Positions 39,480 through 48,962 of a stretch of DNA of 49,821 nucleotides are shown here, one piece after another. The notes beneath the pieces are model-generated. The model saw only the letters and a program-made list of their open reading frames with translations. It did not search any database and had not been told where the DNA came from. Origin of the DNA: Dehalococcoidales bacterium (GTDB taxonomy: Bacteria; Chloroflexota; Dehalococcoidia; Dehalococcoidales; UBA2162); contig JAUYHA010000125.1 in the NCBI GenBank assembly GCA_030690265.1, positions 1-49,821 on the forward strand, in the 5' to 3' direction. The translations under genes and the position numbers were made by a program. Positions within the stretch are counted from its first letter, which is position 1. Each line of letters opens with the position of its first letter.

Positions 39480-39860
39480 TTGTGGAGCCACCGTGTCTAT
39501 CTCTTCGGAGACAGGGGGCTCATCTTCTGCCTTGCCCCGACAATCGAAGGCCGGCTTTTCATCTCACGGGTAAAAAGACAGGAGCTAATTGATTATCTGC
39601 TTGACGAGATGACCACTACCCTTGTTGCCACCTCGCATGAAGTACCATCGGTAGAGTCTCAAACTCAACCCGCAGTAGCATGCTCGCAGTGCGGAGAAAT
39701 ACTTGACCTGAAAGCGAAGTTTTGTGATAGTTGCGGGGCTCCCGTATCAGCAGCGGAGGTGAAGCCAACCTGCCCGGACTGCGGAAGCGAATTGAAAGCA
39801 AGCTCCAGGTTTTGCCCCGAATGTGGAAGGCCCACCGATAGCGGCAATAGGCCAGGATAA
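39480..39860 (+). CDS. Double zinc-ribbon protein (N-terminus uncertain)
   Basis: The protein has at least 126 residues. The N-terminal part (WSHRVYLFGDRGLIFCLAPTIEGRLFISRVKRQELIDYLLDEM) is a small beta fold. The C-terminal part has two zinc ribbons, CSQCGEILDLKAKFCDSCG and CPDCGSELKASSRFCPECG. TTG 39480 is only a nominal start: the frame is open and coding-like back to about 39341 (SLAQALKETEADRYSLSPVLEPLVSLTTDLQSG), where a TGA interrupts it, and no ATG is available. It may be N-terminally damaged. Function unknown. Confidence 0.6.
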   Translation: MWSHRVYLFGDRGLIFCLAPTIEGRLFISRVKRQELIDYLLDEMTTTLVATSHEVPSVESQTQPAVACSQCGEILDLKAKFCDSCGAPVSAAEVKPTCPDCGSELKASSRFCPECGRPTDSGNRPG

Positions 39861-40162
39861 GTGAAGCAGCGGATACATGTTCCATTATAGTGGCAAATGA
39901 TTCTGCAGGTTCTGGTTTTTCCAGTTGACTGGTACCCGCATAATGCCCCCATGGTCAGCGTTTGTTAGCGCGATAGATTCAGGCACAACCGCCATTTGTT
40001 TTCCAGGTTAAACTGCATGGCACCAACTGCCAGACCATACCGCTTTCCATCATCTGGTAACCTGTCTGCAAGTGCGCTATGCTTAATATGGGCCACTTTT
40101 CAGGTACGGCCCATTTTCAGTGAACAGAATCAGAATACTTAAAGTGGGTGCCAGGAGGAATT

Positions 40163-41299
40163 ATGAAGAGTTCGGTTCGTTTATTTAGAATAGCAGAAAT
40201 TGATATAGGTATTCACTATACCTGGATATTTATCTTTCTTCTTATCAGCTTATCCTTAGCCCAGGGGTTCTTTCCTCGGCAATATCCAGGATGGGATACG
40301 GTTACCTATTGGATAACAGGAGTCATTGCTGCACTAGCACTCTTTGTCTCGGTACTTCTGCATGAGCTGGCGCATTCCCTGGTAGCTCGTGCCCGAGGGA
40401 TGTCAGTAAACAGTATTACTCTATTTATATTTGGTGGTGTAAGCAATCTGGAAGAAGAGCCTGAAAAGCCGAAAACTGAGTTTGCTATGGCTATAGTTGG
40501 TCCTCTTACCAGCCTGGTGTTAGCCGCTGTTTTTTGGGGGTTATTGCAAACAATCTCCAATCAAGACGCTCCACTGCCAGCCATGCTCGGGTATCTCGCT
40601 CTCGTTAATCTTATCCTGGCAATATTTAACTTTTTGCCTGGTTTCCCTCTCGATGGAGGTCGCGTGCTCCGCTCAATTCTCTGGGGAACCATGGGCAGCT
40701 TGAGAAAAGCAACTAACATATCCGCCACGATAGGAAGATTTTTCGGTTGGGGACTGATTGCCCTGGGCGTGCTCCAAATGTTGTTTGCAGGTGATTTCCT
40801 GGGTGGCATATGGATTGCCTTCATCGGCTGGTTCATCAGCAATGCTGCTGACGCCAGCCGTATGGAACTTACACTGCGAGAGCATTTGAGTGGCGTACAG
40901 GTCAAGGATGTGATGCGTCCGGTCGAAACCATCAGCCCGGACGCTACAGTAGAAGAAGTAGTGTTAGATATCTTTCGTATGCATCGTGGCCGTGCCGTCC
41001 CGGTATGTCAGGATAGCAAAACAGTTGGCATAATCACGGTAACTGATGTCAAAGAACTGCCGCGTGAGAAATGGGCAAAGACTGCTGTAGCAAAAATCAT
41101 GACACAGAACCCTTTATACACCGTTTCTCCAGATGACAGCCTCCAAACAGCTATGAAGTTGATAAGTGAGCACGATATTAACCAGGTGCTGGTGAACCAG
41201 CAGGGACAGTGCGCCGGATTAATCAGCCGCGCTGATATCATCAGTCATATTCAGCTAAGCCAGGAACTAAGGATAGAAAGTAGCATATCACGGAAGTGA
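40163..41299 (+). CDS. Site-2-protease-type zinc metalloprotease (M50B) with CBS pair
   Basis: The protein has 378 residues from ATG 40163 after CCAGGAGGAA; an in-frame start at 40148 lies over that site. Membrane helices carry the HELAH zinc motif at residues 67-71 and the second zinc ligand in NFLPGFPLDGGRVLRS. Residues about 245-365 are two CBS domains (VKDVMRPVETISPDATVEEVV and VAKIMTQNPLYTVSPDDSLQTAM), which bind adenosyl nucleotides and can gate the enzyme. Substrates of this subfamily are mostly unknown. The gap 39861-40162 before it has no gene. Confidence 0.9.
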   Translation: MKSSVRLFRIAEIDIGIHYTWIFIFLLISLSLAQGFFPRQYPGWDTVTYWITGVIAALALFVSVLLHELAHSLVARARGMSVNSITLFIFGGVSNLEEEPEKPKTEFAMAIVGPLTSLVLAAVFWGLLQTISNQDAPLPAMLGYLALVNLILAIFNFLPGFPLDGGRVLRSILWGTMGSLRKATNISATIGRFFGWGLIALGVLQMLFAGDFLGGIWIAFIGWFISNAADASRMELTLREHLSGVQVKDVMRPVETISPDATVEEVVLDIFRMHRGRAVPVCQDSKTVGIITVTDVKELPREKWAKTAVAKIMTQNPLYTVSPDDSLQTAMKLISEHDINQVLVNQQGQCAGLISRADIISHIQLSQELRIESSISRK

Positions 41300-41356
41300 C
41301 CTTGCCTTCAGTTTGCCTTATGTGGTTAAGGTTGAAAAACCGAAGGCAAACAAGTC

Positions 41357-42445
41357 TTACTGCGTAGCCGAAGATGAGCCCACATCTTCTTCCCTGGCTG
41401 TTTTGGTTACATACCGATAGAGCCTGACTAATGTAGACGCTAGCGGTACAGCCAGTATTAGTCCCCAGAAGCCGGCAATGGATGCTCCAATAATAATGAG
41501 TACAATAGCTACCGTAGGATGCACATGAAGATAATGGCCCTGGATTCTAGGTACCAGGAGAGTGTTTTCTATTATTTGTATTGCAAAGAAAATGACGATC
41601 ACCCAGATTGTCTTTGCAGGTTCAGTGGCTAATACCACAATAACCGCTATACCCCCACCAATCCATGGCCCTAATATTGGCACGAGTTCTGTTACTCCTG
41701 CAACGATGGCAAGGCCGAATGGCAGTGGCGCATTAATCACAAGAAGCCCGATAAGAGCGAGTACTCCCACGAATAGCCCCATAGTGAGTTGGGAACGTAT
41801 ATATCCACCGAGCACTTGATTTATTATAGCAACCATGTTTCGGAAGTGGCCGGCAGCGGTTTCTGGAAGCCATGAATAAAATTGCTGGTTCAAATATTCA
41901 TGGTCTTTCAATATATAAAAGAGGAATATTGGCAACGTGGCAAAACCCATAACATAGCTAAAGGTGGTCGGAATAAATTTGATGCCGCTCGTAAAAACAT
42001 TTCTGAGAGCCTCCCCAAGGTTTTGGCCAAAATTTCTCATGAAATCATCAATTTGTTGTTCAGCCCCGGGAGGCAGCCAATCACGTATGGCAGCTAAAGT
42101 GTCCCCTGCGGCTTCAAAAGCTCTCAGAAAATAATCAGGGGCATTGTTTACTATGCTGGCGAAGCTCCTTACAGATGTCGTAACAATGTAAAAACCAGCC
42201 GTTCCCAGGAAAGCCAAAATCAACAGGTAAACTATTATGATTGCGGAGATTCGTTTTAGCAGCTTCCATTTGTGTGGTTTGGGGAATCGCTGTTCTATCC
42301 AGGATGAAACCGGCAGTAGAATGTACGCCAGCACCAAACCAATGATGAAAGGAAGGATAATATTACGCAAGGAATACAGCAAGATGAAAATTAGAGCTAA
42401 TGATACTGTAAGGTAAATGAGATTTGAGTGTTTTTGGAGCTTCAT
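41357..42445 (-). CDS. AI-2E-family (PerM-like) membrane transporter
   Basis: The protein has 362 residues with seven or eight membrane helices. Signatures: IILPFIIGLVLAYILLPVSSWIEQRFP near the N-terminus and GLAIVAGVTELVPILGPWIGGGIAVIVVLA plus LLVPRIQGHYLHVHPTVAIVLIIIGASIAGFWGLILAVPLASTL near the C-terminus, all typical of this family. Named for AI-2 export, many members instead act as ion antiporters. It is followed on the minus strand by no gene up to 41300. Confidence 0.9.
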   Translation of the reverse strand: MKLQKHSNLIYLTVSLALIFILLYSLRNIILPFIIGLVLAYILLPVSSWIEQRFPKPHKWKLLKRISAIIIVYLLILAFLGTAGFYIVTTSVRSFASIVNNAPDYFLRAFEAAGDTLAAIRDWLPPGAEQQIDDFMRNFGQNLGEALRNVFTSGIKFIPTTFSYVMGFATLPIFLFYILKDHEYLNQQFYSWLPETAAGHFRNMVAIINQVLGGYIRSQLTMGLFVGVLALIGLLVINAPLPFGLAIVAGVTELVPILGPWIGGGIAVIVVLATEPAKTIWVIVIFFAIQIIENTLLVPRIQGHYLHVHPTVAIVLIIIGASIAGFWGLILAVPLASTLVRLYRYVTKTAREEDVGSSSATQ

Positions 42446-42511
42446 GGATTCCCATCCCGTTCACAAGAAGCGTGTGGAAGGGTGGACTCAGGAAAAGCAA
42501 AATAGCCGGCG

Positions 42512-43084
42512 CTAGACGTTTGAGCCTGGTTTGTCTTCAATTTCGACAGTGGTTGCCTGCACGCCCTTTTCACCCAGTTCTTCGCTAAATCGGACCCCGG
42601 TGCCGGTCTTGAGGCGCTCAAATTCTCCGTGGAGAACACTGTTACGGTGAAAATAGACCTGGCGTCCGTCCAGGGTCCTGAGAAACCCGTAATCCTTCTC
42701 CGGAAATATCTGCTCAACTAAAGCCATCACCTCTGTCTCAGGGTGTTTTTTAACATCCGCCCGCTGTTTTTCGACAAGCTCTCTGAGCTGGCGCTCCATC
42801 GCATCGAACGCCCGCCGTAAGTTAGCCGCAAGAGGCTCTTCGCGCTCCCCTTCGATGGAAATGCGCCTGGCGATAAGTTTATGCCCGGGAGGTACTGTGA
42901 CATCAATTCGCACCCTGTATGGATTGGCCGTCTGCTGCCGGCGATGAAGCTGCTCTATCGCGACCCGGCAGCTTATCATGTAGTCGCAGATTTGCTCGAG
43001 CTTGGAGACTCTTCTCCGGAGCAAACTCTCGATATCGCCGGTCTTCTCTACATTACGGTAAGATACCTCCAGTGGTACCTGCAT
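42512..43084 (-). CDS. Ribosome hibernation factor-like domain fused to cold-shock domain
   Basis: The protein has 190 residues. The N-terminal 110 residues (MQVPLEVSYRNVEKTGDIESLLRRRVSKLEQ ... YRVRIDVTVPPGHKLIARRISIEG ... LRRAFDAMERQLRELVEKQ) match the HPF/RaiA (S30AE) fold. The C-terminal 70 residues (KDYGFLRTLDGRQVYFHRNSVLHGEFERLKTGTGVRFSEELGEKGVQATTVE) are a cold-shock-type OB domain. It would bind the ribosome and RNA under stress. The gene is upstream of the AI-2E gene, gap 66 bp. Confidence 0.85.
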   Translation of the reverse strand: MQVPLEVSYRNVEKTGDIESLLRRRVSKLEQICDYMISCRVAIEQLHRRQQTANPYRVRIDVTVPPGHKLIARRISIEGEREEPLAANLRRAFDAMERQLRELVEKQRADVKKHPETEVMALVEQIFPEKDYGFLRTLDGRQVYFHRNSVLHGEFERLKTGTGVRFSEELGEKGVQATTVEIEDKPGSNV

Positions 43085-43225
43085 TAGACCTCTCCATAGT
43101 TATGAACTTGTTCAGGGATTTTGATATCCACCAACTGCATCAGGTCTCAAAAAATCTTTTTCTCTTCTATCTTCTAAATAGGCGCTACGCTCAGTTTACT
43201 CTTTAAATCATATATCGCTATCGGG

Positions 43226-44359
43226 TCAGAACCTGAGGAGAGCAGCTATCGGTGCCATTTCTGGCATTGATTGACCATCCAGAATGTACACTGCTCCATT
43301 TCGTGAGAGTGTGTGTATCGCTGCAAGGTCAATCAAATCTTCAGAACCCGTACCTTTATTCTCGCCAAGCGTAACCTTCCGATTTACAGGGTCAAACCTG
43401 CCCCATTTTTGCACATCTCTGGCAGCGAATAAGGTGTCAACCCGTCCGTCAAAGGCAGCCTGGACCACCTCTTTTACATCAGTCGTGGTAAAACCTTTGC
43501 CAGTAGCCTCATGATAGCGCTCTATCGCTTCGAGCCGGTACCGGTCGAAATATGTTCCGGCGATATCCCAGGCTTCATTGTGCAAGTCCGCATCGCTCGA
43601 TTCGTCATAGTTACCATTTAGTCCCTCATCAAGCAATTTCCCATATGTATTAGCCTCGCGATAGATAGAATGCAGATAATCAACCGCAGCCAGGATAAGC
43701 GGAGCCCGCTGCTCTTTCATCAAGTCGTGTAATCCCCTGTCTACTTGTTGAAAATATCTGAGAATGGCATTCTTATCATAGTCTTTGCTTACTCCCTGGC
43801 CATGAAAAATTGCGGGACCCTGTCCTACTGTATGGAACTGAAGCTGCTTCTCGGGCTCGTCATATTTCAGTGCCTCAGAAAGGCTTGATGGCACACTATC
43901 AGGAGTGACATCTTTAAAAAAGTAACGGGTGCACTGCAGCAGCCTTACCTTATTCTGGCTGATGGCAAGGATGTGAAAAAGTCCGTCTTCATTGAAAAGC
44001 GGCAGCAGCGGTTTTATGTGGAAACGTTCTCCCACTGTCTGTAATTCTTGAAACTCCAGGGGAAGCCGGTAATATAGAAATAATTCTGCGGATGCAAAGA
44101 TAACCAGCCCGTTCCCCTGGTGCTGCCAGAAATGCAGGTCATTAAGCAGCTTCCTGGCGGGAGCCAGCAGGTCTCGAGCCTCTGTTAACCTCAGGCCATG
44201 TTCAACGGCCTGCTCCTCCGCCGCGTTGAGCAAATTCTTTAATCTGGTAGGGTCTTGCTCAATTTCCTCTACAGGATGCGTCGGCATGTAGATAGAGATA
44301 GCCGGTGTGGCACGAATTTCCATGATGGTTTGTAATTCTTTTCTTGTTAGAAAATCCAC
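43226..44359 (-). CDS. Bacterial archaeo-eukaryotic release factor-like (baeRF) protein
   Basis: The protein has 377 residues and the layout of the bacterial eRF1-like proteins: [86 protein letters not shown] and a C-terminal tail with [20 protein letters not shown]. These are thought to act at stalled ribosomes or in stress, but the GGQ loop of true release factors is replaced. The start overlaps the DUF488 stop by 13 bp, so the two are translated together. Confidence 0.85.
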   Translation of the reverse strand: MDFLTRKELQTIMEIRATPAISIYMPTHPVEEIEQDPTRLKNLLNAAEEQAVEHGLRLTEARDLLAPARKLLNDLHFWQHQGNGLVIFASAELFLYYRLPLEFQELQTVGERFHIKPLLPLFNEDGLFHILAISQNKVRLLQCTRYFFKDVTPDSVPSSLSEALKYDEPEKQLQFHTVGQGPAIFHGQGVSKDYDKNAILRYFQQVDRGLHDLMKEQRAPLILAAVDYLHSIYREANTYGKLLDEGLNGNYDESSDADLHNEAWDIAGTYFDRYRLEAIERYHEATGKGFTTTDVKEVVQAAFDGRVDTLFAARDVQKWGRFDPVNRKVTLGENKGTGSEDLIDLAAIHTLSRNGAVYILDGQSMPEMAPIAALLRF

Positions 44360-44709
44360 GTTTTCGACCGTTCCTCCAGATAATCTTTTAATGCAACCGC
44401 ATTATTGTGCTCAGTCTCCCTTGCACTGTAGAGCAAAGTCACATTACTTTTCAGGGCTGTCCCCAGAATGCTATGCCAGGTCTCAGGCTTGCTATCCAGC
44501 TCTGCAAAATAGCGGCGGCGGAATTCATCCCACCTTGATATGTCGTGGCCATACCAGCTACGAAGCGTGTCGCTCGGGGCAACCTCTTTCAACCAACCAT
44601 CCAATTTCAATGAATCTTTCTTTGTTCCCCGCGGCCATATACGGTCAACCAGAAAGCGGCAACCATCTTCAGGCGCTGGCGGCTCATACACGCGTTTAGT
44701 CTGAATCAT
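44347..44709 (-). CDS. DUF488-family protein
   Basis: The protein has 120 residues: [65 protein letters not shown] ... [24 protein letters not shown], the classic DUF488 sequence. The family is widespread and its function unknown. The gene overlaps the baeRF gene downstream, suggesting a stress-related unit with the HPF and CBS genes nearby. Confidence 0.9.
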   Translation of the reverse strand: MIQTKRVYEPPAPEDGCRFLVDRIWPRGTKKDSLKLDGWLKEVAPSDTLRSWYGHDISRWDEFRRRYFAELDSKPETWHSILGTALKSNVTLLYSARETEHNNAVALKDYLEERSKTWIF

Positions 44710-44736
44710 CCTTTATTCTTTAGCTTAGAGCTTTGG

Positions 44737-44928
44737 CTATCCTATTGGCTCGTTAGCCACAGGCGTACTTTCGATTTTATTCTGGTAAATTTCGTTCATA
44801 GTATACATCAATTTTTGGATAGTCTCCGGCCCTCCGGCTCTTGCTGCTTTACGCAGAGTTTCAGTTGTGATGTTATCCGGATTCCCGTGGTCATCGTCTG
44901 GCATCATACAACCACAATTCCAGCACAT
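44737..44928 (-). CDS. Small CxxC protein
   Basis: The protein has 63 residues: MCWNCGCMMPDDDHGNPDNIT ... PETIQKLMYTMNEIYQNK. A single CxxCxC group near the N-terminus suggests metal binding. The ribosome site CAGGAGGTATATAC is strong. I do not know the family; similar small Cys-Trp-Asn-Cys proteins occur near DUF488 and baeRF genes by recollection only. Confidence 0.7.
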   Translation of the reverse strand: MCWNCGCMMPDDDHGNPDNITTETLRKAARAGGPETIQKLMYTMNEIYQNKIESTPVANEPIG

Positions 44929-44994
44929 GTATATACCTCCTGCTCCTTATTCCTAACAAACAGCCGGTTCTTCTTGCCCAGCCGTAAGTAAGCT

Positions 44995-46260
44995 CTAGAG
45001 TTGCTTGACCTTTACTTTTTCGCCAGCCTGTCTTTGGCCAGTAGGGGCTGGTAACAGGGTGCTACCTGACGGCACCGCGCTGCCGCGAAAGTCGGCTGGT
45101 TGGACTTTGGGCAGGACGGTGCAATCTCTACCTATAGCAGTATGCTCCGGGATTGTTGCGTCCTTTCCTATTACCGTTATGCCCTGTGCTTCCGAAGAGA
45201 GACCGGTGCCGAAGCCAATGTAGCAGTAGCGCCCGATGTCTACGCCCTCATCCAGGATACAGCGGTCGACCATGCTGTGGTAGCCGACTGAGACGTCGGA
45301 CATTAATATTGAATTCCTGACGACAGCCTGTTCCTCGACCCTGACACCTGGTGATAAGATAGAATTCTCCACCCGGCCTTTGACAATACATCCTGGACTA
45401 ACAAGACTGTTCTCAATAACACCTCGGTTTGGTTTCATCACTGAAAGCAAATCTTGCTTCACGCTAAGTACGTTCCAGTGGCTATTGAGACTGAAAGAAG
45501 GTTGCGGCTTGATAAACTCCATGTTTGCGTCGTAGTAGGCCTTTTTCGTGTCAATATCCTGCCAGTAACCTTTAAATTGGTAGGCGAATACTTTGTCACG
45601 ACGCATCATCTCAGGCAGAATGGCATAGCCGAAGTCATGTGGCGAGTCTGGACGGGCGGCGTCCTCGCTAAGGCGTTTGATAAGCACTTGCTTGTTGAAA
45701 AGGTATATACCCATCGAAGCCAGGTTGCTTTGCGAGCTCCCTGACTTCTCGACGAAGTCTGTTATGCGTGAATCGGGAGCGACCCGTACCGTGCTGAAAC
45801 GGCAGGTCTCCTCAATCGGTACGGTAACAACGCCGAGAGTTACATCCGCTTTCACCTTCTCGTGAAAAGTGAGCATTTTGCGGTAATCCATCTTATAAAC
45901 GTGGTCACCGGCCAGTATCAGTATTGCCTCAGCGTCATGCTTGCGTAAGTAATCAAGGTTCTGGTAAACGGCGTCGGCGGTTCCTTTATAAGAGCCTTTT
46001 TGAGGTTCCAGGATATCAAATATCAGTGAGCTTCCATTGGCAAGCTTCCATTGATTGAAATAATGTGCCATGTATAGCCGCTGATAGTCAGTCAGCACGG
46101 CAATATTCTTAATACCGGAATGGACGCAGTTACTCAGGCTAAAATCTACAATGCGGAAACCTGCTGCGAAGGGTAGGGTTGGTTTTGGTCTGGTGTGACA
46201 GAGAATGTCCATCTTTTTGCCGCGTCCGCCAGCCAGAACCACAGCTAATGTCTTAGTCAT
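44995..46260 (-). CDS. glgC: Glucose-1-phosphate adenylyltransferase
   Basis: The protein has about 421 residues from ATG 46260 after GAGGGAACA; ATG/TTG-like starts upstream to 46296 are possible. N-terminal nucleotidyltransferase: VVLAGGRGKKM ... RPKPTLPFAAGFRIVDFSLSNCVHSG, AGDHVYKMDYRKM, DFVEKSG; the C-terminal part is a left-handed beta-helix (IENSILSPGVRVEEQAVVRNSILMSDV). It makes ADP-glucose for glycogen. The loop GGRGKKM differs from the usual GGxGxRL, so regulation or nucleotide use may vary. It stands alone here without glgA or glgB. Confidence 0.85.
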   Translation of the reverse strand: MTKTLAVVLAGGRGKKMDILCHTRPKPTLPFAAGFRIVDFSLSNCVHSGIKNIAVLTDYQRLYMAHYFNQWKLANGSSLIFDILEPQKGSYKGTADAVYQNLDYLRKHDAEAILILAGDHVYKMDYRKMLTFHEKVKADVTLGVVTVPIEETCRFSTVRVAPDSRITDFVEKSGSSQSNLASMGIYLFNKQVLIKRLSEDAARPDSPHDFGYAILPEMMRRDKVFAYQFKGYWQDIDTKKAYYDANMEFIKPQPSFSLNSHWNVLSVKQDLLSVMKPNRGVIENSLVSPGCIVKGRVENSILSPGVRVEEQAVVRNSILMSDVSVGYHSMVDRCILDEGVDIGRYCYIGFGTGLSSEAQGITVIGKDATIPEHTAIGRDCTVLPKVQPADFRGSAVPSGSTLLPAPTGQRQAGEKVKVKQL

Positions 46261-46438
46261 TGTTCCCTCTTTTCCGGTCATTTGCGCTAGTTCCACTTTA
46301 GCGGACGGAGCATCAAAAAGTTATAAAATGCGGGATGGAAAAGTTACAAAACTATGACATTTTGGGGACGTGTGGAGTGCTGACCAGAAGAATTGATACC
46401 ACATCAGTTCGATGGGCTTGATTGTGCCGAGAAGATTG

Positions 46439-48514
46439 CTACTTCTCTACTCGCAGGAAACGGGCATTAATGGCAACGATTATAGTGCTGAGCGCCATAA
46501 GGGCGGCTCCTGCGGCCGGGTCTAAAACGATACCGGCACTGTAAGCAACCCCGGCGGCCAGGGGAATAGCAATGACATTGTACCCGGTAGCCCAGCCCAG
46601 GTTCTGCAGCATCTTTTTGTAAGTGGCACGGGATAGTTTAATTATCGAGACGGCATCCAGCGGGTTGCTCCGCACCAGTACTACGTCCGCCGTAGCTACG
46701 GCTACATCTGTGCCTGCCCCGATGGCGATACCCACGTCAGCCTGCGCCAGCGCCGGAGCATCATTGACTCCATCACCGGTCATGGCTACTATAAGACCTC
46801 TGGACTGGATTTCTCTTACCTTTTCTGCTTTCTTGTCCGGCAGGACTTCAGCAAAATATTCATCCAGTCCTATTTCGTCAGCCACCCACTTGGCGACCAA
46901 CTTGTTGTCACCAGTAATCATCATGCAGCGGATGCCCATTTCTTTCAGCTGGGCTATGGCTTCCCTGGACTCCTCCCTGATGATATCGGCAAGTGCAATG
47001 GCTCCGGATAGTTCTCCGTCAATCAGCACGTATATTACCGTTTTGCCCTGGGCGGAGAGCTTTTCAATTCTGTCATCATTCAACTCAATGTTATTTTCCT
47101 TGAGATATCCCGGGCTAACTGTTTTTATTTCCTTGCCGTTCACTTTGCCCTGAGCGCCTTTACCGGAGATGGATTTGAAGCCGTCTACCGGAAAGGTATC
47201 TTTAGCTGAAAATACTATACCCTTGGCGATGGGGTGCTCGGAGTGAGCTTCTACGGAAGCGGCATACTTGAGAAGTTCGTCATCATCCATCTTGCCGTTC
47301 AGGGTAATGATGTCGGTTACGCCGAACTCCCCTCTGGTCAGCGTACCGGTCTTATCAAAGAGAATTGCCTGCACCTTTCTGGCATGCTCGAAGCTATCCC
47401 GGTTCTTTATTAGCAGCCCCGCCTTGGCTGACACTGAGGTAGAAACCGAAACCACCAGTGGAATAGCAAGTCCCAGGGCATGAGGACATGTAATCACCAT
47501 GACGGTAACCATCCGGGAAAGGGCAAAGACAAATTCACTCCCGGCAACTCCCAACCATACAAACAGCGTAACCAATCCCACACTAATGGCGATGATAGTG
47601 AGCCACATAGCTGCCCGGTCCGCCAGGTTTTGTGTACTTGACTTGCTCTCCTGAGCGCTGCGCACAAGCTCGGTGATCTGAGAGAGATATGAATCCGCAC
47701 CCGTTTTTTGTACCTCTACGGTTATCGACCCTTCTCCGTTGACAGAGCCGCCGATGACTGCAGCCTCCGCCTGCTTGGGGACAGGAGTTGACTCGCCGGT
47801 GAGCATCGCTTCGTTGACAGAGGTCTCTCCTTCGGTCACCTTCCCGTCAGCGGGTATCTTTTCGCCGGGCTTGACCAGGACTCTATCCCCTCTCTCCAGT
47901 TCATCCAGCGGAACATCCTTGGTGCTGCCGTCAGGCATTCTCTTGTGCGCTTCCGATGGCATCAGCCGTGCTAGTTCTTCCAGGGCGGATGAAGCCGCCA
48001 TGATAGACCTCATCTCCAGCCAGTGACCCAGTAGCATGACGTCGATAAGGGTGGCGAGTTCCCAGAAGAAAACGCTGCCGCTGAGGCCGAAGACTACGGC
48101 GCTGCTGTAAACATAAGCCACGGTGATGGCCAGGGCGATAAGCGTCATCATCCCCGGCGACTTCTTTTTTAGCTCGTCAATGATGCCCTTGAGGAAGGGC
48201 CAGCCGCCGTAGAAGAAAACGGCGGAAGATAGCGCAAAGAGCACGTAAGAGTCACCGGAAAATGCGATGGCTCCCTCAATACCGAGAAATCTTTGAATTA
48301 ACGGGGAGAGGAGAAGGATAGGTATGCTGATGACCAGGGATACCCAGAAGCGCCTCCTGAAGTCAGCCACCATCATGGCGTGTTGGCTGCCGTGGTCTCC
48401 GTGCGAGGCCATTTTGTCGTGACTTTTATGCTGGTTATGCGCTATGCCGCTGTGTTCCTGCATAGGCTCGTGCCTGGCATGGTCATTATTGTTCATATGT
48501 TTAGGGCCTGACAA
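46439..48514 (-). CDS. copB: Copper-exporting P1B-type ATPase (CopB-like)
   Basis: The protein has 691 residues. The N-terminus is His/Met-rich (HMNNNDHARHEPMQEHSG ... HKSHDK) in place of a Cys-type metal domain. The transmembrane metal site is CPH (VITCPHALGLAIP), the mark of the CopB class. P-type motifs follow: DKTGTLT (phosphorylated Asp), TGES, MITGDN and GDGVNDAPALAQADVGIAIG. It exports copper or a related metal from the cytoplasm. It follows the YHS gene by 12 bp. Start: TTG 48514 or ATG 48496, neither with a good ribosome site, so it may rely on coupling to the YHS gene. Confidence 0.92.
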   Translation of the reverse strand: MSGPKHMNNNDHARHEPMQEHSGIAHNQHKSHDKMASHGDHGSQHAMMVADFRRRFWVSLVISIPILLLSPLIQRFLGIEGAIAFSGDSYVLFALSSAVFFYGGWPFLKGIIDELKKKSPGMMTLIALAITVAYVYSSAVVFGLSGSVFFWELATLIDVMLLGHWLEMRSIMAASSALEELARLMPSEAHKRMPDGSTKDVPLDELERGDRVLVKPGEKIPADGKVTEGETSVNEAMLTGESTPVPKQAEAAVIGGSVNGEGSITVEVQKTGADSYLSQITELVRSAQESKSSTQNLADRAAMWLTIIAISVGLVTLFVWLGVAGSEFVFALSRMVTVMVITCPHALGLAIPLVVSVSTSVSAKAGLLIKNRDSFEHARKVQAILFDKTGTLTRGEFGVTDIITLNGKMDDDELLKYAASVEAHSEHPIAKGIVFSAKDTFPVDGFKSISGKGAQGKVNGKEIKTVSPGYLKENNIELNDDRIEKLSAQGKTVIYVLIDGELSGAIALADIIREESREAIAQLKEMGIRCMMITGDNKLVAKWVADEIGLDEYFAEVLPDKKAEKVREIQSRGLIVAMTGDGVNDAPALAQADVGIAIGAGTDVAVATADVVLVRSNPLDAVSIIKLSRATYKKMLQNLGWATGYNVIAIPLAAGVAYSAGIVLDPAAGAALMALSTIIVAINARFLRVEK

Positions 48515-48526
48515 TCAAGCCATATC

Positions 48527-48691
48527 CTAGCTCTCCTGGGCTTTGGCCAGGTATTTCTCCGGGTCCTCATCGAATGCTTTTTTGCAGCCGGGAGCACAGA
48601 AATAATAAGTCTTTCCCTTGTACTCGGATTTGGCCGGTGCAGTCTTTTCGTCACATTCCATGTTACAAACAGGGTCTTTTGCCATAGCCAT
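48527..48691 (-). CDS. YHS-domain metal-binding protein
   Basis: The protein has 54 residues, MAMAKDPVCNMECDEKTAPAKSEYKGKTYYFCAPGCKKAFDEDPEKYL: a minimal YHS domain with Cys9, Cys13, Cys32 and Cys36 to bind metal. Such proteins often partner copper ATPases as chaperones or sensors. The ribosome site TCAGGAGGTG precedes ATG 48691 (ATG 48685 also fits). The gene lies directly upstream of the CopB-like ATPase. Confidence 0.85.
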   Translation of the reverse strand: MAMAKDPVCNMECDEKTAPAKSEYKGKTYYFCAPGCKKAFDEDPEKYLAKAQES

Positions 48692-48911
48692 AATTAGCAC
48701 CTCCTGAATTTTTCTTCCAATCTAAAACATAATGCGTAAAAAAGTCATAAAATGGCGGATGGAAAGTTTACAGAACTATAACAATTTAATCCTTATCGAC
48801 AAATTATCCCTTATTGGTAGGTAGTACTACCCAATCGAAACACCCTGAAATCTGTTTTTTAGTGTGGAAAGTAAAATTTACGTACGAAAATCCACCTATT
48901 ATAATAACACT

Positions 48912-48962
48912 ATGGGTATTATAGCTCTTATGGTGTTATAGGAGTTGAGCTATAATACCCAT
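48912..48962. repeat. Large palindrome (16-bp perfect arms)
   Basis: ATGGGTATTATAGCTC (48912-48927) pairs with GAGCTATAATACCCAT (48947-48962) around a 19-base loop that holds a nested ATAACAC ... GTGTTAT pair spanning 48904-48939. The region 48692-48911 otherwise contains AT-rich sequence with no gene. It may be a bidirectional terminator between the copper genes and the LigD remnant or a mobile repeat. Confidence 0.75.
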
